From: Siphonodentalium dalli
Lineage: Eukaryota; Mollusca; Scaphopoda; Gadilida; Siphonodentaliidae
DNA: 64,000 bases
Direction of reading: 5' to 3'
NCBI GenBank assembly: GCA_032622095.1
Contig: CP136065.1
Location: 155,069,577 to 155,133,576, forward strand
Both the position numbers and the translations under genes were made by a program. Below the pieces are notes generated by a model. It was not told the DNA's origin and searched no databases. It saw only the letters and a program-made list of their open reading frames with translations. Shown here piece after piece: positions 1 to 11,929 of this stretch; position 1 is the stretch's first letter; each line of letters opens with the position of its first letter.

Positions 1-960
1 CCATGTTTGGTACAACATTATGTAGAAACGCTTAAGGGGCATAAGCATTGTATTCAGTTGAGAGATTTCAGCACGAAAATGATTGCGCCTTCATGTAGAC
101 AGAGGTCACTTCACTTTTAATACTGCATTTTGGTGCTTTTGCGTTGACATACGGTGTTTGTTTTTTATTGTATTTATCTTCAAAATTACAGTTACGATCA
201 ATATATTTGCAGTTTAAACAACCACACCTTTTAGCAAATAGATATAATACATGGGTAAGATTAGTATATCACTGATTTTATGTATCATTACGGTTGCGAA
301 TTTGAAACCACATTTGGGCGTACACCATGTCATAATTTTGTTTAACCACATTGTACGGAAACGGTGGAGGATGGGTGAATACACACACACATTTCAGCGT
401 AAACGCGGAGGCGTGCTGACTGGTGATACTATAACGTCTTACACGACGAGTATAGTTGGAATGAATGTTTAAAATGGGCACAATTAAACCCTGAGGTATT
501 TATTTCAATAAACGTCTGGAACATACACCACACATCTTATCATTGAAACTAAAGTATTCGGTAAACATTCCGATGTTTGGTGTGTAATTCCACGATGGTC
601 GTGAACTCCCGGCACTATAAAAAGAACCTGTACATTAAAAGTGGCTTGTTTTTCCTCAAACACACACACCACACAAGCACACTTGGGGTGTATGGAGTTT
701 TTGTTTATTTGGGTTTTTTATTGTCGTTTCAACCGCTAGGCCATATTAAGGACATTTCCAGTTTTATGGGTGAATGAAAAAAGACCGCGCAAAAAGTTAA
801 TTTCACGGGAAAATAACTCCACCGAAACGAATGAACATGCACCGGAAAGTAACTGACATACTTGCACATATCAGGTTAACTTCCGTATATATAAACTGAG
901 TGAGTCACACATGTGCGCTTACCGGACATCGAGCCAGCTTTGCCACCATTGGACGGCCGC
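1..960. other. No gene recognised
   Basis: AT-rich sequence with only short open frames on both strands, none resembling a known family. Short CA-rich runs occur near 380-395 and 660-680. I see no repeat ends or RNA gene here. Confidence 0.5.
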
Positions 961-964
961 TCAT

Positions 965-1375
965 ATTATGTGCCCTACACCTTCCCAACTGATATTCTGA
1001 CCCCTTATTATAACATTGAAAAACAAGGCAGGGATTATATTTATTTGTTTATATTTATTCATCGATAATCTACTTCAAAGTATGGCTGGTCCCAGCTCGA
1101 AATTGCATGACTTTATTGAGCCGATATCGCAAATATACATTGAATTAATTACCCTGGAGAAATTCCATGATTGTAAGTGGCACAAAGCAAAATTGCCGAC
1201 AAAGTGCCTTAAATAATGTAATCTCGAGCTGGGACCTTCGATGAATAAACTATTAAGCAACGGGTATTAACAAAGAAATATATTCCCCGCGTTATGTTTT
1301 CGACTTTATAAGGTTCACTGTCAAAACTTCAAAAAGTTACCAGGTTTAGAACTGGTTGAATATGATCTATGCGGG
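965..1375 (+). repeat. Dispersed repeat N, copy 1
   Basis: This stretch aligns by eye with 41525-42140 and in parts with 49765-49910 and 55925-56335. Shared landmarks are 'tattctgaccc', 'tataacattgaa', the MITE M core, and then 'cccgcgttat', 'gactttataaggtt' and 'cttcaaaaagtt'. It is probably an old non-autonomous element. I see no coding capacity and no clear ends. Confidence 0.55.
1088..1236. mobile_element. Short MITE M, copy 1 (149 bp)
   Basis: The element has inverted ends: GGTCCCAGCTCGAAATTGCA on the left and the complement of GGTCCCAGCTCGAGATTACA on the right. Related copies lie at 41734-41894 and 56342-56480. Two of the three sit in the same larger repeat N, so M may be its core and not an independent insertion. 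No target duplication is evident. Confidence 0.6.
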
Positions 1376-1533
1376 CGTTAGCCAGGGTAGATATTCATGT
1401 ATATGTATGTTGCCGGTATCGCACACCGTTATGATGTAGATGACTATATTAGAGTGTATGCACATAATGACACTATAGTACTTTCCCATCCACAGCTGTC
1501 TGGAAAACCATATAGTGAAAGCTAACATCCACC

Positions 1534-2036
1534 TTAAAGGTACGGTTGGCCTTGGCGGTGGGTATCCTGTGAAAATATTTCCACCCGTCAAAAACCACAA
1601 CAAACAGAAAGAACATCAAAATGTAGACAGACTTTGTCCGTATACAAATAAGAAATATCGCATAAATAGTATGTTATTGTCAAATTTTTGACCATTGTTA
1701 TGTAAACAAAAGCATAAAAAGTTACTTTTCTGGTGTTTGTTTATATTATGATGGTAAACATAAAGAGCATTCTTTGTTGGTGAATTCCTGATATGGAACT
1801 AATAAAGAGCGTTTATGCCATTTGTGTGTGATTAGCCAGTAGCATTGTGCTGTCTTCTGTAATACAATCAGGCTCTTGCTTAGGTAAAATATAGTAAATA
1901 TTTATGATAACATGCTGTTTACGCGATGGTCATGGTATATATGAACGAAACTGTATGCGTTTTAATGTTTTTTCTGTTTACGGTGATTAGAACAATTATG
2001 AATATTTTCGACAACTAAGGCCTCACGTGCCTTTAA
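1534..2036 (+). mobile_element. TTAA-flanked MITE-1a, copy 1
   Basis: About 503 bp bounded by TTAA on both sides. The left end starts AAAGGTACGGTTGGCC and the right end reads (complement) AAGGCACGTGAGGCC. It matches full copies at 12207-12708, 37779-38280 (inverted) and 61236-61736 over its whole length. It encodes nothing obvious. It contains AAAGAGCGTT at 1804-1813 and a variant near 1763. TTAA duplication fits piggyBac-like or Kolobok-like mobilisation; the family is not settled. Confidence 0.9.
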
Positions 2037-2044
2037 GCAAGAAC

Positions 2045-2412
2045 AAACTTGGACAAACAGAATGGAACAAGACACAACACTCACCTCATTTGTCAATTGC
2101 TTTAAAATCGTACCACTTAGGAGCTTATACCGGGTCTTCCCTAATTTGAAACAAGAATGCATCATCGTGGGAACGCCGCTATATAATGGCATGTATGTAT
2201 GTATCATAATGTATGATACCGGAAAGTGCCACCATTGCAATTCAACGTACAACAACATCGCCAAACATGTCATTATTCGCTGTTCCAATACATGCACCCT
2301 AACCATAATAAAGAATAATATATGGCATTCTGTCCTTAATAACCTTAGCATCGCCTACTTTTTTACTGTCGAGGAAATGGGTATATTTTTGGCATGTGTA
2401 TACCCCAAGTAA
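2045..2412 (+). pseudogene. Possible LINE C-terminal zinc-knuckle relic
   Basis: An open frame of about 116 codons begins just after MITE-1a. At 2227-2283 it contains C-x2-C-x9-H-x4-C, the same spacing as in the C-terminus of the CR1-like LINE at about 32.6 kb in this window. Such motifs close the reverse-transcriptase ORF of many non-LTR elements. A W and hydrophobic residues follow (around 'NNIWHSVLNN'), as in those tails. No reverse-transcriptase motifs lie upstream, so this is at best a 5'-truncated relic. It could be a chance ORF. Confidence 0.4.
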
Positions 2413-3129
2413 TCGGTCGTCATATTGATTCCTTGAAAATATTCGGAAAACTTACCGCAATGACTCTGATACATCACTTATCTCCAGTAAATACCATATA
2501 AGCAACCCTTTGACAATCGACCTACATTGATGTCCCACCACCAATTGATTTCCATTAACTCAGCAGTATACTCTTCTCAAACGAAAAGACGGCAACATTT
2601 TAATAGTATAAGCATATAAGAAAACTATATGGTGTTCGCGGTAAGGGGAATGTATCCATTATGTAACACAGCGAAGAATATTTCGGTTGATGTGCCCATG
2701 TATATAGCACCTGGATCTCAAAACTCGCATATACCCCAGGACAATCATTTTATATAATTCATTTTACATCGATCTTATTATGTATGCGAGAAGCTAGAGC
2801 GAAAGAGATGAGTGGATGAAAACTGATGAGTAAAGGTTTTATAAACTGTATAATTTTACTGTATTTAATTAATATTTCATTGTATCGTTAATGTTAACAT
2901 TGAGCTATGCTCCAAACCACTTGTATGACTATATGCAATGTACATCCACCAATGGAGAAAATAAAGGCATATATAAATCGGAACCTGCGAAACTTGCAAC
3001 ATGCACTGCTTGTCGGGAAATTAAATACAATGGCAATCATTCCAGCATGGCATACAATTAGGAGACATATTCACAGCAATTAAACCTGAATCGTGAATGG
3101 TATGATCTATCGAATATAATTGTCAACTA
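2413..3129. other. No gene recognised
   Basis: AT-rich sequence without recognisable repeat ends, RNA genes or long frames on either strand. Confidence 0.5.
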
Positions 3130-3720
3130 TTAAAGGGGTACTGTACGCCACATGTTGTTGTTGGTTTCTATAGTCTCCGAGTCGGAGAATAAGGTAACAA
3201 TTTTTCCATTATTTGAAAGTCTGTTGAGTATGAAGTCATGTTACGGATGACAAATTTACCGGAATGCAAATAGACAAATTGTCGTCGTCGAGTAATTTTT
3301 GTAAAGTTTTCAACCAAATGAATCAAATAAAAGTTATATTATATGCATACTAGTCCCATATAATCATTTAAGTTATTGTATCGTCGCTAGTCAGTGAGTG
3401 GCTTGAGTGTTCTCCCCGTATCATCATAATATTTTAAGCAATCGTGTGTGCGATCGGTTTAAAAATCCAGTATCCCTCAATTACTATTTTTGATTACGGT
3501 AATTCGTAATTTAATTGACGCCATTTTATGGCTCCAGTCATAAATTCAATTTATATCAAATTATTAACTTTTAAATTATTAAATTTTAAGATAGCCTATT
3601 AACCTGAGCGTTTACAGAATACATCTTCGACTCAAATTACTTATGTTTCTATATATTATCGATATTAGATCGTTGTTGTCACCGGAAATTTAATGAAAAT
3701 GGCGTACAGTACCCCTTTAA
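3130..3720. mobile_element. TTAA-flanked MITE P (591 bp)
   Basis: Both ends are TTAA followed by the same inverted terminal sequence, AAAGGGGTACTGTACGCC, read inward. The match is perfect over at least 17 bp beyond TTAA. The interior has no significant ORF. This is the only copy in the window. The symmetric perfect TIR suggests a fairly recent insertion. Confidence 0.85.
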
Positions 3721-4849
3721 GGCTATAGCAGTCAGTTGCTACATGCTGAGATGCTTGCTATCTAAATGCAAAACATTAACGTCAGTACCATGCATTGGTC
3801 CTATAATTATGAACTGCATCTGAGACCTGTCATATGAACTGGTTGGCTAAACAATTGTGTGGAAAAACTAAGTAAAATGCCAATTTTTAAAGCTTTGCAT
3901 ATAGGATATTGATTATGTCAGTCTGACATTTTAAAATGCCCGTCACATAATCGCCTTGTGTGTTCCAGGATCGATGGAATGTTACATCACGCAATGGGCA
4001 GAAGAAGATCCCGAACAAAGATGTCTGCGTGAACGTGCAATCGTATTTATCAAACCTTACTATTACAGACGACAGAACACTTTAAAGCTGAAACTAATAC
4101 ATGTAGTTAACTCTACTATCGAGCGGATGATGCGGAAATTAGCGATATTCATAATCAAGACAGCCAATGACTGTTTAGTCGCTCACCGGCTGCAACGACT
4201 GAGAAGCATGTGACCCCGAAGACCAAAACAGTCAGTACTTGTCAAAATTACTTTTAAACAAGTGATACCATGTTCCCCAAAGGTAGCAACAAATTGTATG
4301 GAGGCAAGGGTCAATGAGACGTGTTAGTTAGCATGGCACTCCTGATATTTATTCATTAATATTATCAACATGCTTGATATACACCTCATTACATAAGCAA
4401 CGGGTTAACAGCTTATAGAAACATAATAATATAACAATACGTATTGAACCGTATTGGTTATGTTAATGCAATTATCTAAATTATCAAAACTATAGTCACA
4501 GAAATCTATATATATATATTTATATATATACACGCACCAAACTTGAATTAAACAGTACAAATTGTTTCTCTTATGGAGGGGTGGGGTGATTAAATCTCCT
4601 ATCCCTGTCCTATTTGTTTTAAACCCAATCATCCAATGATCTATATGGTCCACTGATCTTGTTATTTCAGAGGGTCTGTTTTGGAACTTGAAGTGAATTC
4701 ATTGAAAGGAGAAGCGTTAAATCTGTTTGAGCAAATTATATCATAAATATATATTACTTTTAAAACAAAATGTACCCTGGCTGCTGGCATAACCCACAAT
4801 GCCAAAATTTAAATAACGGAAACTAATTAAAAAATAAACAAAGAATTAT
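3721..4849. other. No gene recognised
   Basis: An 85-codon frame at 3956-4213 (+) and an 82-codon frame at 4405-4653 (-) resemble nothing I know. An AT microsatellite-like tract lies near 4505-4530. No repeat ends are seen. Confidence 0.45.
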
Positions 4850-5260
4850 AACTCTAGAACAGAAAATGTACACAATGCCATTTTGACACTCTTCTGCAAG
4901 CAGCCATGATGACGAATCTCCATACTAAATTCCATCTTGATCCAATAACCTATGGCTGAAATATTTGCCTGGACAAACAAAAAAACCCACTATTTTCAGA
5001 TGAACAAAGAAGGATATGTCGAGAGCGGAAAACACGAACAACATCATATCTTTGAATGCAATTATGATGATGAACATCCATGCCAAATTTCATTCAAGCC
5101 AATAACAAATGGCTGTGATGTCAGCTCGTACAGACAAAAAACTATTTCCAGATGAGTCTTAACTCTAGAACGGTAAACACGAACATCCTAGGCCCCTCAT
5201 TTGAAAGCATTCATGGTGGCGAAGCTCCAGACCAGAACGGACAAAGTCAATTCAATATAT
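4850..5260 (+). repeat. Diverged tandem repeat, unit about 160 bp
   Basis: Around three degenerate units can be lined up on recurring landmarks: 'catccatgccaaatttca' against 'ctccatactaaattcca', then 'ccaataac..atggctg', 'acaaaaaa', 'ttttcagatga' and 'gaaaacacgaac'. Open frames running through it follow from the repeat and do not look like genes. Confidence 0.5.
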
Positions 5261-5976
5261 TTGCAAAATGGGGGTATAATAAATTCACCTGGGTAAGTGG
5301 CGACAACACACACCAGCTAGATTGCATTGGTGTTATTTATTCCAGTTTGTCAGATAAGATACAATCTCCCATGATGACATGTTTACACTACAGGCAATTG
5401 TCGCTTATTATTGACTGCTGGTGATATAGGTGGATGGGGGCAGGGTGGGGTCTGGGTCAGCGGGGGACCAGAAGGTTTCAATGAGTATAGATCGGTGATT
5501 ATATTAAAGACAAACATTTTAGTCCCCAAACTCAGACCCTTTTGAGCGGTCGATCCCATCTTAACAAATCTGGATCTCTGTCACACACGGACCATCCACA
5601 CCAAGTATAAGCTAAATATGCATGGATGTTCTCAAGAAGAAGATGTTTTAATAATTACTATAAAGGTCCCCGACTATTTGAATTGGTGACCTCATTTGAA
5701 TAAATCTGAATCCCAGTCATATATGCATGGACCAGCCTGATATGAATATGAAGATAATGTTCAACTTTCAACTACCTTCCACGTCTCCCTTGAATATGAG
5801 GGTTGGGATCTTGGGCGTACGTATCTGCACGTAATATTATTTTGACCAGAATGTCACCAAAGTTGTTCTTGATCACCTAACATGTCTGATAAGTGCACAC
5901 GCATACCATATTATATTGCTGGGTGGACGTTAAACATGCGCAAAGATGGGGCTTATTCTGAAATATTTAGTTAACC
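5261..5976. other. No gene recognised
   Basis: Includes a G-rich stretch at about 5430-5475. I see no coding or repeat structure I can support. Confidence 0.4.
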
Positions 5977-6302
5977 TTAAAGTGATGTGAAACACTCTGG
6001 TTGTGTGATCAAATAGAAATGGAGAATAATCTTGCTCAAAGTAGTTATTTTTATTAATAATAATCCAAATTTACAACACATACCGTCAGTCTTATATATT
6101 TATTAAATGCAATGAGTATCGATGGCGAAATAATTTGCGAATCGAGATGTGAATATTTACAATTGAGCGTAGTTGAGACGGTGTTTTATATGGGGTTGTA
6201 TGGTCGATTTCGATATTTTGGGCAATGTTAGTAGAATGCTACAACCCCCTGGTTGACATAGCGCCTGAGTTCTAATTTATCAGTTTCACGCACCCATCTT
6301 TA
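5977..6302 (+). mobile_element. TTAA-flanked MITE J, copy 1
   Basis: Starts TTAAAGTGATGTGAAACAC and ends at TTAA 6299-6302. It matches in inverted orientation 10097-10439 and the partial copy at 9673-9943. Shared segments include 'agaaatggagaataatct', 'caaagtagttatttt', 'tgaatatttacaattgagc' and 'agtagaatg'. Non-coding. Confidence 0.65.
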
Positions 6303-6517
6303 AGATATTCATCCGCAATATGCGAGGTCAAACAAAAAGCATGAACGTAACATATCTCATTACATTGACACCATCACGAATCTCCTTGATCATAAAACTT
6401 ATCCCCATATGGCTGCATGCGGAATCCATTTTTGTTATTGTGAAATAGAATGAAATTCACAATTTCGATTAAAGGCCCACTTAATTTTCGAACCCCCAAA
6501 TTACATTATATAAAATA

Positions 6518-7458
6518 CTAGCAGGTTAGCAGTGCCTTTTTAATTTTTTTATTTTTTGTTTTTCAATTTGACCCGATTTGACCTTTAATTGATCATTTTC
6601 AAGGTCAAGGTCAGGTCGGGGTCACAATTTAACCCGTCCATGACACTTCCCGTAGGTAGGAAGTTTGAGGTCAATCGGTTCGTGTCTATAAAGGACACAC
6701 ACACACATATATATGACACTTCCCGTAGGTAGCAAGTTTGAGCTCAATCGGCATTCCCTGGAATTTCCCAGAAGATAATCATGGGGAGGTCAAGTGACCA
6801 ATTTTGAAATTTGCTGGTCGCATTCGTCTGTAGGTCTGAGGAATTATCGGCTAGATATTGTTACCAACATGACATATTTAAATTTATCCCGCCGTGCACC
6901 CCCGTCGCCAACGCGACGTAATTTTGGTCGAGATGACGAAATGTGAGTGCGACAGAGAATATTGTTTGATCGAAAGCATTTGAATGAATACGTCACAAGA
7001 CTCGACTTGATGCTGGCTAATAGACATTTGTCCCTGCTAGGTGTTGGGAATGTGAATTAAAATTGCCGTGGGGATACCGTGGGGTCTAATCCGAAGAAAA
7101 TGTCCCCGCTCCTAGGAAGCGAGTTCCAGATAACGTAAACAAACGCCGTATGCGGAAGCCGAAGGGAATAAAGAGCGTTAACCGGTTAACGAACCCAAAT
7201 ATGGAAGATCTTTATGAACGACAATGCGGATACGAACGCTCTTTAACTATCAACGCTATTAACTCAGAAGTGCCGTTTTTGTGACTGAGAGTGGAGAACG
7301 GGTGCTCTGAGCTTCTCCAAAACGCCACGACGACGATTCCCGTGGGTTTTTATCCTTAGATGGGAAGTTTGGTCTCGATCGGTGCAGCCGTTTTCGATTC
7401 TATAAAGGATATACACACATATTTATATATATACGTAGTTCGCAAAATATATAGTAGA
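6518..7458 (-). mobile_element. Non-autonomous Helitron HelB, upstream member of a pair
   Basis: On the minus strand the element begins TCTACTATATATTTTGCG (complement of 7441-7458) and ends AACCTGCTAG at 6518. The next plus-strand base outward is A, that is host T after CTAG. The 3' hairpin of other HelB copies (CCGCC-AGT-GGCGG) is missing because of a deletion just inside the CTAG end. The interior shares long segments with 28748-29924, including a 16-bp palindrome at 7176-7191 and AAAGAGCGTT motifs at 7170 and 7235. No Rep or helicase coding is seen. Confidence 0.85.
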
Positions 7459-7846
7459 CTAGCCGATGAGCCCGACGTTGTCCGGGCTATTCAAAAACCA
7501 AATTTCAAGTCGATAGCTCCACCCGTTTCCGAGATCTGGTCTGCGCATGCGCGAAGCTGGCGTGGCACGGGCTCGGTGACCCGATAAAATTCGTATCCGG
7601 GGCAAGATACATTCACATAGCAAATTTCAAGTCGATAGCTCCACCCGTTTCCGAGATCTCGTCTGCGCATGCGCGAAGCGGGCGCCGCACGGGCTCGCCA
7701 ATACGACAACGACGACCGCCTGGTCAAACTACACACACGTACCAAGTTTCGTCCCGATCGGTCGAGAATCGTAGATTTGTATAAATGACATACATACATA
7801 CATACAGACATACAGACAGACAGAGGTCTTCAAAATATATATGAGA
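7459..7846 (-). mobile_element. Non-autonomous Helitron HelA, abutting HelB
   Basis: The minus-strand 5' end is TCTCATATATATTTTGAAGA (complement of 7827-7846). The 3' end is a hairpin (AGCCCGG...CGGGCT), then CATCGG and CTAG, ending at 7459 directly against the TC start of the HelB copy. It contains two 122-bp tandem units with the NRF-1-like palindrome at 7542-7553 and 7664-7675, and a degenerate TACA/CAGA microsatellite near the 5' end. Frames through the repeat are not genes. Confidence 0.88.
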
Positions 7847-8405
7847 TATCCCATAGTATATACCATTTGAAATAGGAAGTTCCAAAACATTGTATTATCA
7901 ACTTATCCGGTATAATATACTGTGGACATGTTGTTTTTGTTGAGTTGCCAACGCGTTTTGTCATCTAGATTGCGGTAAAAAGCAGTATTATTTTCAATGC
8001 AGGGGTAATATCTCTAAATATTAAAATATATTAAAGAGTTCTTCCCCCTCCATTAAAAAAGTTTGAATTCTGTTGCATTCTGGGAGTCAAAAGGGGGGGC
8101 GGGTCATTCTATGATTTCTGGAGGTTTCTAGTTCTCTGTACACAGATGTTTCAAATAGTGATGAATTATAGTATTTTAATCATATTTTATGTCATAGATT
8201 GTTATTAAAATCGTATATCAAGTCACATACAAAAAATAATCGGCGACTCGAAAATTAAGTGGGCCTTTAAACTTATTACATACACACGCTTGTTAAAGTA
8301 GTCGGTCTGATGACACAGAGGAAAGTTGACACTTGAGCGTTACACGTATACACATGCATTTTACACAATATAATGCTAAAACTAAACCGTCTAGCATATA
8401 CATTG

Positions 8406-9257
8406 GCTGCGGACACACGTATCACAGTAGCGATGGCATAGTAGGTGTGACAATTAATTATGGTGCAATTTTTGTGACAATTGGTCGTCATATTCCTGTG
8501 TCATAGCGAGCAATGTCGCCCGTCGCACATTCACACAATGAGTCTCTTCCAAGCTCTATCAGCGTCGAGATCGACATCTCAATGATTTATCTAACCGAAT
8601 GTATTGTCGCTGTTGATCTTTACTCAACACGCAATGTTATATTTTAATGCTAACACACAAGTCCACTTGATAATTTAATAAATATCTCGTTTCTGTCAAC
8701 AGTCATGATTGTTACTAAGAACAAATCACCGGTGTAATTTCTCAGCATATATAAAAGTGGGGCAAACATTGTTTATTCCATATACTTTCTCTTATCTGCA
8801 TCTCTTCCAACAATTCCGATACAGCTTCATCTGTCCACATGATGTTAGCCTAATTATGCGTAGCATTTAACGTCGCAAAATAAAACACGCAATTGGGGAA
8901 CTGGCTTAATACGCGTGAAAATAATATATGTAGATAAACATGTATTCAGATCATATCAATAAAACATGCCACTTGCATGATATGTGAGTGAATGGGTTCA
9001 AACACAATTCTGGACGATCGATCGTGCAATTTTATGTATGGTAGAGAATACACAATGTGGCTAAACGTAATGAGTAGAGATCAGCCTTAGTGAATCGTAA
9101 TGGGTTAATTGGTCAGTCGACTCACTGTGTGAATATGCGGCGGGCGACATGACTTCCTATGGCATATAAATTATGTTGGCCAATTGTCACCAAACTCCAC
9201 CATAATTAATTGTCACACCCACTATGCCATCGCTACTGTGGTACGTGTGTCCGCAGC
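8406..9257. mobile_element. Long-armed inverted-repeat element
   Basis: The left arm (about 8406-8560) and right arm (about 9110-9257) are inverted copies. Shared stretches include GCTGCGGACACACGTA, 'cacagtagcgatggcatag', 'gtgtgacaattaattatgg' and 'atgtcgcccg'. The middle has no ORF I recognise. I could not find a target duplication, so the exact ends are approximate. Confidence 0.65.
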
Positions 9258-9672
9258 TATGTTGAACCTAGATTGCATTTACCAATTAACGCGTTGTCTG
9301 TACACACTCTTCACTGGCCAGCTCAGTAGTTAAAATCGATTCGCAAATCAAATTATTCAATTACTGTGCTTATAATAACAATGCATTCCACAGAACACGG
9401 GATATCGCAGACACTCCCCACAACATTTGCCAGCACACTGAAGTGGCTCGCATCATCTGGGATGGCGGACGAACCACCTGTGTTAATCATATGCGTGAAT
9501 CAGCTGCAGATGTACATACACACAACGATCAAACACATCTTCTGTTTTGTCTGGCTCAGTGCGTGTAATGATGCTATGAAGCGATTCGTGCAGATAATTA
9601 TATAACATGCATTTTCCCATACTTTTATTTTATTATGAATCCTATCAGAATCGCCAATCAAGTTTCAAGAGT
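9258..9672. other. No gene recognised
   Basis: A 79-codon frame at 9366-9605 (+) resembles nothing known. No repeat ends are seen. Confidence 0.4.
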
Positions 9673-9943
9673 TTAAAGACATATTATTGACTTGTTCGGG
9701 TACATGAAACTGATACTCAGGCGCTATGCCAGCTGGCGGAATGTGGAATTCTACTGGCATCGCCGAAGCAAATCACTCCATAGAAAACATCGTCTGAACA
9801 ACGCGCAATTGTAAATATTTGCATCTCGATTCGGGACGCAACAAACAGCGATAAACCATTGAATGTATTTGATAACAATGACGCGTGTGTTGTAAATTTT
9901 GATTTATATTCGTAAAAATAACTACTTTGAGCAAGATTATTTT
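9673..9943 (-). mobile_element. MITE J, copy 2 (truncated)
   Basis: Begins TTAAAGACATATTATTGACT and follows MITE J in the inverted orientation up to 'actactttgagcaagattatt', where it stops before the TTAAAGTGATG end. The copy has lost about 70 bp. Confidence 0.6.
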
Positions 9944-10096
9944 ACATAAAAACTAGATGAACTTGCTATTATTTTCATTAGTCATAACTTGACAATAATG
10001 AGATTCCAAATGTCAAAACCATTGTTGTGTAAACATTATTGTTTCAATGGAATACCAATACAAGTCCATTTTGTCCAATAAGATACCAATGTTTAA

Positions 10097-10439
10097 TTAA
10101 AGAAATATTATGGACTTGTTCGAGTACGATAAACTTATAAGTTAGTTCTCAGGCTCTATGGCAACCAGGGTGGTGTAACATTCTACTAACACCGCCTAAA
10201 ATTTCAAAGAAACGACCATACCACTCCATAGAAAACATCGTCTGAACTGCGCTCAATTGTAAATATTTACATATCAATTCGGGACGCAACAATCGGCGTC
10301 ATTGCATTTAATTGATATATACAAGAATGACGATGTGTGTTTTCAATTTGGATTAATATACCTAAAAATAACTACTTTGAGCTAGATTACTCTCCATTTC
10401 TATCTGCTCATCCTGTCGGGGTGTTTCGCATCACTTTAA
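10097..10439 (-). mobile_element. MITE J, copy 3
   Basis: Begins TTAAAGAAATATTATGGACT and ends ...GCATCACTTTAA at 10436-10439. It is complete and inverted relative to 5977-6302. Copies 2 and 3 lie about 150 bp apart in the same orientation. Confidence 0.7.
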
Positions 10440-11929
10440 AACTAGACGGTAATCATTTGTTCAGAGAATTCAAAAAAGATTCTGAAAATCATATTCAGAC
10501 TAAAATATTTGAACTTTTTAAACGATTAGTGATGTTTGTTGACAAAGCACTGTAACAGGTTTGTAACACTGGTTTCAACATGCGAAATTTCGTTAATGGA
10601 GAAACAACAATAATGAATATAAGAAAAACATTTCATATTGTATCCATGTTCTTTTTTATTGGTGATGTTTTTACACACTTTTATAACTATTGCACATATG
10701 AAAGAATCATAAAATAGAATTAACAGGCGTCGGCTGCCTTAGAACTTCGCAATGATCTCGATTTGTCAGAAGAAAACTCCACAACATATCTGGCATTAGT
10801 TGTTATTAGCCAGTAATAAAATTCATCAATACTCATGTTTTTTCTAACTTATGATAAGAATTGTGATTTTTTGTGCAACACCTGTCGAATTGGTTTTGCG
10901 TACCCGGATCAGCGCGTTGTTTTTCTTCTCGTTGGAATGCACTAATTTCTATGGCAACCAATAATTATGATGACTGAGAGCCTACAAACAATCCTCGAAT
11001 AATTCCATCACGGCGTCATTCTGTGAAAGTAGTTAACAAGAATACAAAGATGCGAGGGTCTGGTGCGCTTCCGTTAGTAAAATCAACAATACCACAAAGC
11101 TAATGGTAAAAATGTATCCATATAACCTTCCTGCTTTCGCCTTTTTTCTTTCTCAAAACAGGCATATAGCATTGGTTCACACTTGAATGTGTCATGCATG
11201 TACCAACACATTCCTTCATACATGTTCCCGCTAAAAAAGAAGGCAACCCGATTACTCCACAGCTTACGTTGCGTGTACGCCCATGGTCAAGTGGTCCTGC
11301 CAATCGTTTTGTTTAGTTTTTTTCATTCTATACTTATTCATCTCATCTCTGTAAATATGAAAATGCTGTATCTGTCTGAGTATATCAGTCATATGGGCGG
11401 TATGCCACTCGGGGGTATGCATCGGACGACAGTCCATCTCATGATATTAAGTGATTATGTGGTGTTTGTGGAGAGGGGCTGTTGGTGACCACCAACACTT
11501 TATTCTTTCTTGCGACGAACTGGAAAGATCGTGAGGAATGTTATTTTATTCGGAAAAATCCAAGCGGTAGAATTCGAAAACGTTTTTAACATTTTCAGCA
11601 ATGATCTGTTTGGCAATCAGCTATATAATTATAAAACTAGCATCAGATCTTTTGCGACAACGGCGCGAGAACAAAAGAGATGCTTACTAAGCATAAAAAG
11701 GGGAGGCATAATGGGAGGCCGCAAATATATGGATTTTGGCATGCAGTCTTCAATCGATGATCTGCATTGTGTTGTTTTACGATACATGATGGGCATTCCC
11801 CATGAATGTTTAATTTGACTAAACATAAAATGCATGCATCAATTTCATATCACAGGTTAATGAAATAGACAGCAATAAATCCTGATTCATGTATTGTATG
11901 TATATTTAGAGTGTCCCCATTGCGGATCG
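10440..11929. other. No gene recognised
   Basis: Two frames of about 100 codons (11183-11488 and 11510-11818, +) and their antisense shadows match no family I can name. No splice context or repeat ends support them. A decayed element or an unrecognised exon remains possible. Confidence 0.35.

Larger units (their letters stand above)
6469..8270 (+). mobile_element. TTAA-flanked MITE G, interrupted by two Helitrons
   Basis: The MITE occupies 6469-6517 and 7847-8270. Its ends are TTAAAGGCCCACTTAATTTT and the complement of the same sequence, with TTAA at 6469-6472 and 8267-8270. A second copy at 31302-31736 shares the ends and the sub-terminal 'tatcccatagtatatacc'. Aligning the two shows that 6518-7846 is an insertion between A6517 and T7847 with no duplication. 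Confidence 0.85.

Noticed and set aside
7459-7500. Hammerhead-ribozyme-like CCGATGAG plus stem at HelA 3' ends
   Set aside because: The catalytic CUGAUGA is changed and GAAA after the stem is absent. The hairpin followed by CTAG is the Helitron 3' terminus.
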